DNA of 37,768 nucleotides from Rhodospirillales bacterium. Its GTDB lineage: Bacteria; Pseudomonadota; Alphaproteobacteria; Rhodospirillales; Casp-alpha2. A program made the translations under genes and the position numbers. The stretch spans positions 1-37,768 of the forward strand of contig JABJGO010000062.1 in NCBI GenBank assembly GCA_018662225.1, written 5' to 3'. The notes below the pieces were generated by a model. The model worked only from the letters and a program-made list of their open reading frames with translations, did not search any database and was not told the origin of the DNA. This document shows positions 33,700 through 37,768 of this stretch, one piece after another (position 1 is the first letter of the stretch; every line of letters begins with the position of its first letter).

Positions 33700-33900
33700 T
33701 TATCCGTTTACAGCCAGCCAAGTAGCCAATCCGAAGATCGCCAGTGCGATGGCCTGCATGACAACGCGGGCACGCATGAGAAGATTGGCATTCTTCACAT
33801 AAAACTTGCCGCTAACCGCGAAGGACACGATGCCAATCACCAACACAATGAGTGTGGCCAGCATCGCAAGGCCCAGAGCCATGGGAAGGTATTGTTCCAT
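33700..33900 (-). CDS. Twin-transmembrane small protein
   Basis: A 66-residue protein with two hydrophobic helices (about 7-29 and 44-63) joined by a basic loop (SGKFYVKNANLLMRARV). Small proteins of this shape, distantly like HIG1-domain proteins, are regularly found just before the cobalamin adenosyltransferase in alphaproteobacteria. The function is not established; a link to respiratory complexes is possible for HIG1-like proteins. It ends 4 bases before the adenosyltransferase start. Confidence 0.8.
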   Translation of the reverse strand: MEQYLPMALGLAMLATLIVLVIGIVSFAVSGKFYVKNANLLMRARVVMQAIALAIFGLATWLAVNG

Positions 33901-33943
33901 AGGGATGATATAGTCCTTTGTGGGCCTGCCGTCACCCCTAATC

Positions 33944-34573
33944 CTAACGTCTGGCCAGCGCCATGGCGATCCCCGTGCCCATCAGCAACACGCCGGTGAT
34001 GCGGTTCCGGATACGCCCTCGCTTTTCGCCCGTCAACAAGGGCCTCAAGCGTCCGGCCAGTGCCGCGTACATCAGATCAATGCCATTCACGACCAACAGG
34101 AATGTAACACTTAACACCACCAACTGACCGCCGGATGGTAAGGCGGGATCCATAAACTGAGGGAAAAAGGCGGCATAGAACACAATGGTCTTGGGATTTG
34201 TTATCGCCACCAGAAAACCCTGCCAAAACACAGCCTTTCGGGATGGTACGTGACTGAGCTGATCATCAATGCTGTCTGGTTTGGCGAACCACTGGCGAGC
34301 ACCCAAATAGACCAGATAGGCCGCACCGGCCCAGCGCACCACATCAAACCAGTCCGCCAACAAGGCCAGAACCCAGGCCATGCCCAGACCACCAATGGCA
34401 AACAGGATCGTATTGCCACACACAACGCCGACGATACCCCGAAGGCCGGTTCGAAACCCGTGAGACAATGACTGTGCAATGACCATGGACACAACAGGCC
34501 CCGGAATAAGGGCCAGCACCACGGATGCCGCTGTAAACGTCAGCCACAGATTAATGTCGACAATTTCGCTCAT
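33944..34573 (-). CDS. LysE/RhtB family amino-acid exporter (second of a tandem pair)
   Basis: A 209-residue, about six-helix membrane protein starting MSEIVDINLWLTFTAASVVL. The family signature LALIPGPVVSMVIAQSLSHG after the first helix and the GFLVAITNPKTIVFYAAFFPQF block are clear. The open frame extends 42 codons upstream, but those residues lie inside the preceding gene and are not a membrane start, so I chose the ATG at 34573. It follows the first LysE gene by 7 bases. Confidence 0.9.
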   Translation of the reverse strand: MSEIVDINLWLTFTAASVVLALIPGPVVSMVIAQSLSHGFRTGLRGIVGVVCGNTILFAIGGLGMAWVLALLADWFDVVRWAGAAYLVYLGARQWFAKPDSIDDQLSHVPSRKAVFWQGFLVAITNPKTIVFYAAFFPQFMDPALPSGGQLVVLSVTFLLVVNGIDLMYAALAGRLRPLLTGEKRGRIRNRITGVLLMGTGIAMALARR

Positions 34574-34580
34574 GCCCAAT

Positions 34581-35213
34581 CTACCTTTCGTCCAGCGCCA
34601 GCCATAATGCCATAGCCCCGAGCACACCACCGCTGATCCGGGCCTGCCATTTCCAGAAGCTGGCATGATGTCTGAGCGCATCACCAATAGGGGCCACAAA
34701 TAAAATAGCGGTGGAAAATACCGTCAATGATATCAGCGCGAATGTAACGCCGAGAGTGAAAAGCTGCAAACTCATGGTGCCATTGTCCGGGTTGGTGAAC
34801 TGCGGCAGAAACGCTATGAAGAAAACCGCCAGCTTGGGGTTCAGCAGGCACAACATGAAGGCCTGCCCTACCACACGGGATTTGGACAGCACGCCACCAC
34901 GTCCCGCTGATAGCTCTGTATCCGGGCTCGCCCTGAAAGCCTTCCACGCCAGCCATAGTAAATATGCGATCCCTGCCCACCTTACGGCTGCGTATAAATC
35001 AGGTGCCGACAGAAAAAGCTGCGACAGGCCAAGCGTGATAGCCGTTACGTGAACACACAACGCAATCGCGATACCACTGGCCGCCAGAAATCCGGCGGAG
35101 CGACCGTGCGACAGGGTGCGGGTGAGCACATAGATATTATCCGTGCCCGGCGTCAACGCCATGAGCACCACAACGCCAGCGTAAGCCACATACAAGGTCA
35201 GCTCTATCGGCAT
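34581..35213 (-). CDS. LysE/RhtB family amino-acid exporter (first of a tandem pair)
   Basis: A 210-residue membrane protein with about six helices. It has the LMALTPGTDNIYVLTRTLSHG signature (TPGTD where TPGPD is usual) and the FMLCLLNPKLAVFFIAFLPQF block. It differs clearly from its neighbour, so the pair probably exports different compounds or forms a mixed complex. It begins 1 base after the end of the oxidoreductase gene, so the exporter and that enzyme are likely in one operon. Confidence 0.9.
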   Translation of the reverse strand: MPIELTLYVAYAGVVVLMALTPGTDNIYVLTRTLSHGRSAGFLAASGIAIALCVHVTAITLGLSQLFLSAPDLYAAVRWAGIAYLLWLAWKAFRASPDTELSAGRGGVLSKSRVVGQAFMLCLLNPKLAVFFIAFLPQFTNPDNGTMSLQLFTLGVTFALISLTVFSTAILFVAPIGDALRHHASFWKWQARISGGVLGAMALWLALDER

Positions 35214-35214
35214 C

Positions 35215-37206
35215 CTAAAGGCTCATGCCCAGTTTACGGGCTTCGAAAAATGCCATGGAGGCCGTGCGCGCCGACACCGCATCGCCGATGGTGTGAACAA
35301 CCATGTGGTCAGCCGCCAGCTCATGCGTGATTTTGTCTTCCGGGGTGTTGGTTGTGGCTAACACAAGCGTATCGAAATCACGCTTTTCCTCATCATCGGC
35401 GTAGAGATGCAGCAGGGTTGCTGTGTTGCCTTCCCATTTCATCAACGCGGTTGAGGTCAGAACCTCAACGCCGTATTTCCAGAACCGCTCACGCGTGGTG
35501 CTGGCCGTATGGCTGGCTTCCATTTGCCCGGCGGCTACGTCGGCGGCGGTAACCACGGTCACCACGTGACGCTGCAACGCCAGATGAAGCGCCGTGAGAG
35601 ATGCGGGCAACCAGCCGTTGATATCATCCAGCAGCAACACATTGGTGCCCGGCGTAAACGATCCATCCAACACGTCATGCACCGTGCATACGTTGTCCTG
35701 ATCCACACCGGGAAGGGTATCGCGATGTGGCATTGAACGTTGGAAGCCGGTCCGTGACGGGTTTGATCCGGTGCACAGCACAACCTCGTCAGCGCCGGAA
35801 TTACGGATATCTTCGGCGCTCAGTTCCGTGCGCAGATCAATGCGCACTTGCAGTTTTTCAAGTTGGGTCTGATACCACGAAATCAACCCCCCGATCTCAC
35901 CCCGTTCGGGCTGACCCGCCGCCAGTCGGAACTGGCCACCGATCTCATCCAGACGTTCCACCAGCCGTACTTTGTGACCACGCGCGGCGGCCATACGGGC
36001 CACCTCCATGCCAGCAGGGCCAGCACCAACGACCAGAATTTCCTTCGGTGCGATTGTGGGCGGCGTGGTGTCGCCATCCCATTCATGTTCCCGGCCCACG
36101 GACGGGTTCACCAGACAAGACCCCCAGTAATCGCGCAGACGGCGACCCAGGCATAGTTGGTTGCATGAAATACAGGGCCGGATGTCTTCGGCACGGCCTT
36201 CTTTGGCTTTGTTGGCGAGATGAGGATCCGCAATCTGACCACGGACGATACTGACCATATCGGCATGCCCCGCGGACAGAACTTCTTCCGCATTTTCAGG
36301 TGTCTTGACCCGAGCTTCGGCGGTGATCAGCGCGTGGGATACCGTGTTCTTGAATTGCTCGGCTTCGGTTTCTGTGAGTTTCATACCGAAATGGAAGCTG
36401 GGCACGATTTCAGCAAATCGGTTCAGGTAGCTGCCGTTGCCAATGGAATAATAATCCACCAAACCACGGGCGTCGAGCCAGGAGACGATCTCCAGCTTGT
36501 CATCCATGGAAAGCCCGCCAGGGTATGGTTCGGCCCCGGAAATGGTCATGCCAATGATAAAGTCGTCACCTGCCACCTTGCGGATGCCTTCGCAAATCTC
36601 CACCGAAAACCTGAGGCGGTTTTCCAGACTACCACCCCATTTATCATCCCGGCGGTTGGTGATGGGTGACCAGAATTGATCGATCAGGCAGTTGTAGCCT
36701 GAAAACAAATCCACGCCATCAAACCCGGACTCGTGATCCCGGCGTGCGGCCTGGATAAAGGACTCCACCAGTTCGTTAATCTCGTTTTCGGTCATGGCGT
36801 GGCTGCCCCAGGGGTCGTGCATGGATGCTGTTCCTGATGGCGACCAATAGGGTTCCCACGAATTGTCCTGATCCCCATGTGCGCCCACGTGATAGAGTTG
36901 ATGCACGATGGTTGCACCTTCGTCGTGGCATTCATCCGTGATGCGGCGGAAGGCCGGAATAACACTGTCGTCTTCATGGCGGAAGTTAGCGTTTGTCAGC
37001 ACGCCTGTGCGGTGAGCCGGTGATGGCTCAACCACGATCATGCCCGCACCACCACGCGCGCGCTCCCGGTAGTATCCGAAGTGCCGTTCTTTGGGCAACC
37101 CGTCCTGCCCCATGTTGATGGTATGAGCACCAAACACGATGCGGTTTCTAAGCTCTCGATGACGCAATTTGATAGGCGTAAACAAAGTTGGATATTTGTC
37201 GGACAT
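35215..37206 (-). CDS. FMN/4Fe-4S/FAD oxidoreductase (trimethylamine dehydrogenase / 2,4-dienoyl-CoA reductase class)
   Basis: A protein of 663 residues from the ATG at 37206 (GAAGG upstream; a TTG seven codons earlier is less likely). An N-terminal FMN barrel has LFTPIKLRHRELRNRIVF and NRRDDKWGGSLENRLRF. A 4Fe-4S site is formed by Cys345, 348, 352 and 364 (CISCNQLCLG then GSC). An FAD/NAD module starts at about 390 (VVGAGPAGMEVARMAAARGH). The Cys needed for 6-S-cysteinyl FMN in trimethylamine dehydrogenase is not seen near the N terminus. Related enzymes demethylate glycine betaine derivatives or reduce enoyl-CoA. Substrate unknown. Confidence 0.9.
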   Translation of the reverse strand: MSDKYPTLFTPIKLRHRELRNRIVFGAHTINMGQDGLPKERHFGYYRERARGGAGMIVVEPSPAHRTGVLTNANFRHEDDSVIPAFRRITDECHDEGATIVHQLYHVGAHGDQDNSWEPYWSPSGTASMHDPWGSHAMTENEINELVESFIQAARRDHESGFDGVDLFSGYNCLIDQFWSPITNRRDDKWGGSLENRLRFSVEICEGIRKVAGDDFIIGMTISGAEPYPGGLSMDDKLEIVSWLDARGLVDYYSIGNGSYLNRFAEIVPSFHFGMKLTETEAEQFKNTVSHALITAEARVKTPENAEEVLSAGHADMVSIVRGQIADPHLANKAKEGRAEDIRPCISCNQLCLGRRLRDYWGSCLVNPSVGREHEWDGDTTPPTIAPKEILVVGAGPAGMEVARMAAARGHKVRLVERLDEIGGQFRLAAGQPERGEIGGLISWYQTQLEKLQVRIDLRTELSAEDIRNSGADEVVLCTGSNPSRTGFQRSMPHRDTLPGVDQDNVCTVHDVLDGSFTPGTNVLLLDDINGWLPASLTALHLALQRHVVTVVTAADVAAGQMEASHTASTTRERFWKYGVEVLTSTALMKWEGNTATLLHLYADDEEKRDFDTLVLATTNTPEDKITHELAADHMVVHTIGDAVSARTASMAFFEARKLGMSL

Positions 37207-37296
37207 GTGATTACCTTCAATTAACAACGGTTGAAGGAAGTGTAGGCAACGCGGCCTCCACCCGGAAGTGAATTTTTTTATTTAAGGAACAAAACC

Positions 37297-37584
37297 ATGG
37301 CTGGATACTATATCGCAAACGTGGACGTTCATGATGCAGAACGATACGAGGAATACAAAAAACTGGCAGGAGCCGCCATCGCCGCTCATGGTGGCGAGTA
37401 TGTGGTGCGCGGCGGTGAGCAAACACATCTGGAAGGCCAAGCTCCGCGCTCACGGGTGGTGGTTTTGCGATTCGAGAGCGTAGAGGCCGCCAAGACGTGG
37501 TTTCATTCAGATGACTACGCTGCCGCTCACAAAATACGCAGCGAAGTCGCCACCTCTGACTCGTTCATTATAGAAGGCAACTAG
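37297..37584 (+). CDS. DUF1330 family protein
   Basis: A 95-residue protein with a ferredoxin-like (dimeric alpha-beta barrel) fold typical of DUF1330: YYIANVDVHDAERYEEYKK at the start, GGEYVVRGGEQ in the middle and VVLRFESVEAAKTWFHS near the end. Function unknown; the fold is shared with small oxygenases and isomerases. It is divergent from the FMN/FAD oxidoreductase and has an AAGGAAC ribosome-binding site. Confidence 0.9.
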   Translation: MAGYYIANVDVHDAERYEEYKKLAGAAIAAHGGEYVVRGGEQTHLEGQAPRSRVVVLRFESVEAAKTWFHSDDYAAAHKIRSEVATSDSFIIEGN

Positions 37585-37657
37585 GCGCTGATTTTACGTA
37601 AAGCCACCTTCGTGTCGTTTGACCCATAACGTGAGAATCAAAAGCCTACAAGTTTGC

Positions 37658-37688
37658 CATATTATGCATCGCGTTGATGCATAATATG
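37658..37688. repeat. Perfect 13-bp inverted repeat with 5-base loop
   Basis: CATATTATGCATC and its exact complement flank GCGTT. Outside, GTTT and AAAC can add four pairs after a two-base bulge. There is no T-run, so it is not a normal terminator; an operator or the border of a mobile element is possible. Confidence 0.85.
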
Positions 37689-37698
37689 AAACAGTTGT

Positions 37699-37747
37699 GA
37701 CTCATATACTGAGAATAACCCGCATTCTGGACTGATATAGCGAGAAT
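37699..37747 (+). mobile_element. Two 18-bp direct repeats, possible end of an IS21-like element
   Basis: GACTCATATACTGAGAAT (37699-37716) and GACTGATATAGCGAGAAT (37730-37747) match at 15 of 18 positions and are spaced 31 bases apart. Multiple spaced repeats at the element end, followed by istA, are typical of the IS21 family. No transposase lies in the window, so this rests on pattern only. Confidence 0.35.
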
Positions 37748-37768
37748 CCGTTTTGTTCTGATTACGGG

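Noticed and set aside
34574-34699. N-terminal extension of the second LysE gene
   Set aside because: The extra codons overlap the preceding exporter gene and lack membrane or signal features; the ATG at 34573 gives a normal LysE start.
35215-37206. Naming the oxidoreductase as trimethylamine dehydrogenase
   Set aside because: The Cys for covalent 6-S-cysteinyl FMN is not visible near the N terminus, so only the structural class is supported.
1-37768. CRISPR arrays, prophage or toxin-antitoxin systems
   Set aside because: No regularly spaced repeat array, phage structural genes or paired small toxin/antitoxin genes were seen on either strand.

Overview
The window looks like the chromosome of a free-living, probably marine or soil alphaproteobacterium, possibly near the Rhodospirillales. 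This rests on an alanine/lysine-tailed L21, a 66-residue twin-transmembrane protein beside a PduO-type cobalamin adenosyltransferase, a PhnD-like protein without a transporter, and many small catabolic enzymes. It is an inference from gene content, since no 16S gene is present. Genes are dense: convergent genes overlap or nearly touch at 7743, 11345, 17770 and 18875. No CRISPR array, phage module or complete transposase gene was seen.

Layout. 1-2667 is housekeeping: the start of obgE, a terminator, rpmA and rplU with a clear promoter, then a TPR/DUF445 pair and tRNA-Ser(CGA). 2679-16900 is a catabolic and transport region: a cysteine hydrolase, a PhnD-like binding protein, an Ldh_2 dehydrogenase, a DoeA/EutD-like M24 protein, two EamA exporters, an SDR-SDR-FAD oxidoreductase operon facing a 2-oxoglutarate oxygenase across a palindromic operator, an amidohydrolase, a GST, TrhO and a Bcr-type exporter. 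17000-20425 holds yaaA, a PilZ protein, an orphan OmpR-type regulator and a membrane-anchored FHA-trypsin-like protein. 20450-27217 holds an MlrC protein, a metallo-beta-lactamase-fold hydrolase, an unknown secreted protein, a coupled HIT/M20 pair and an Uup-like ABC-F ATPase. 32074-37584 is a metabolic block: 3-hydroxybutyryl-CoA dehydrogenase, adenosyltransferase, twin-TM protein, two LysE exporters, an FMN/4Fe-4S/FAD oxidoreductase and a divergent DUF1330 protein.

The most unusual part is 27.85-32.23 kb. A PAS protein is followed by what looks like the broken start of a homocysteine S-methyltransferase gene, a methyltransferase of the polysaccharide-cluster type, a 3' fragment of the 3-hydroxybutyryl-CoA dehydrogenase gene, and then a 1040-residue sensor kinase. 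The intact dehydrogenase gene lies on the far side. The two copies of the dehydrogenase 3' end (28663-28830 and 32061-32228) are direct repeats of about 95% identity that differ mostly at silent positions, so one copy probably arrived from a related genome together with the kinase. The kinase has an AmiC/UrtA-like ligand-binding domain with no signal peptide or membrane segment, followed by three PAS domains and a histidine kinase. It therefore appears to sense a small amide- or amino-acid-like ligand in the cytoplasm. Its partner is not adjacent; the orphan regulator at 18194 is one candidate.

The last 110 bases hold a perfect 13-bp inverted repeat and two 18-bp direct repeats 31 bp apart, which could be the end of an IS21-like element continuing outside the window.
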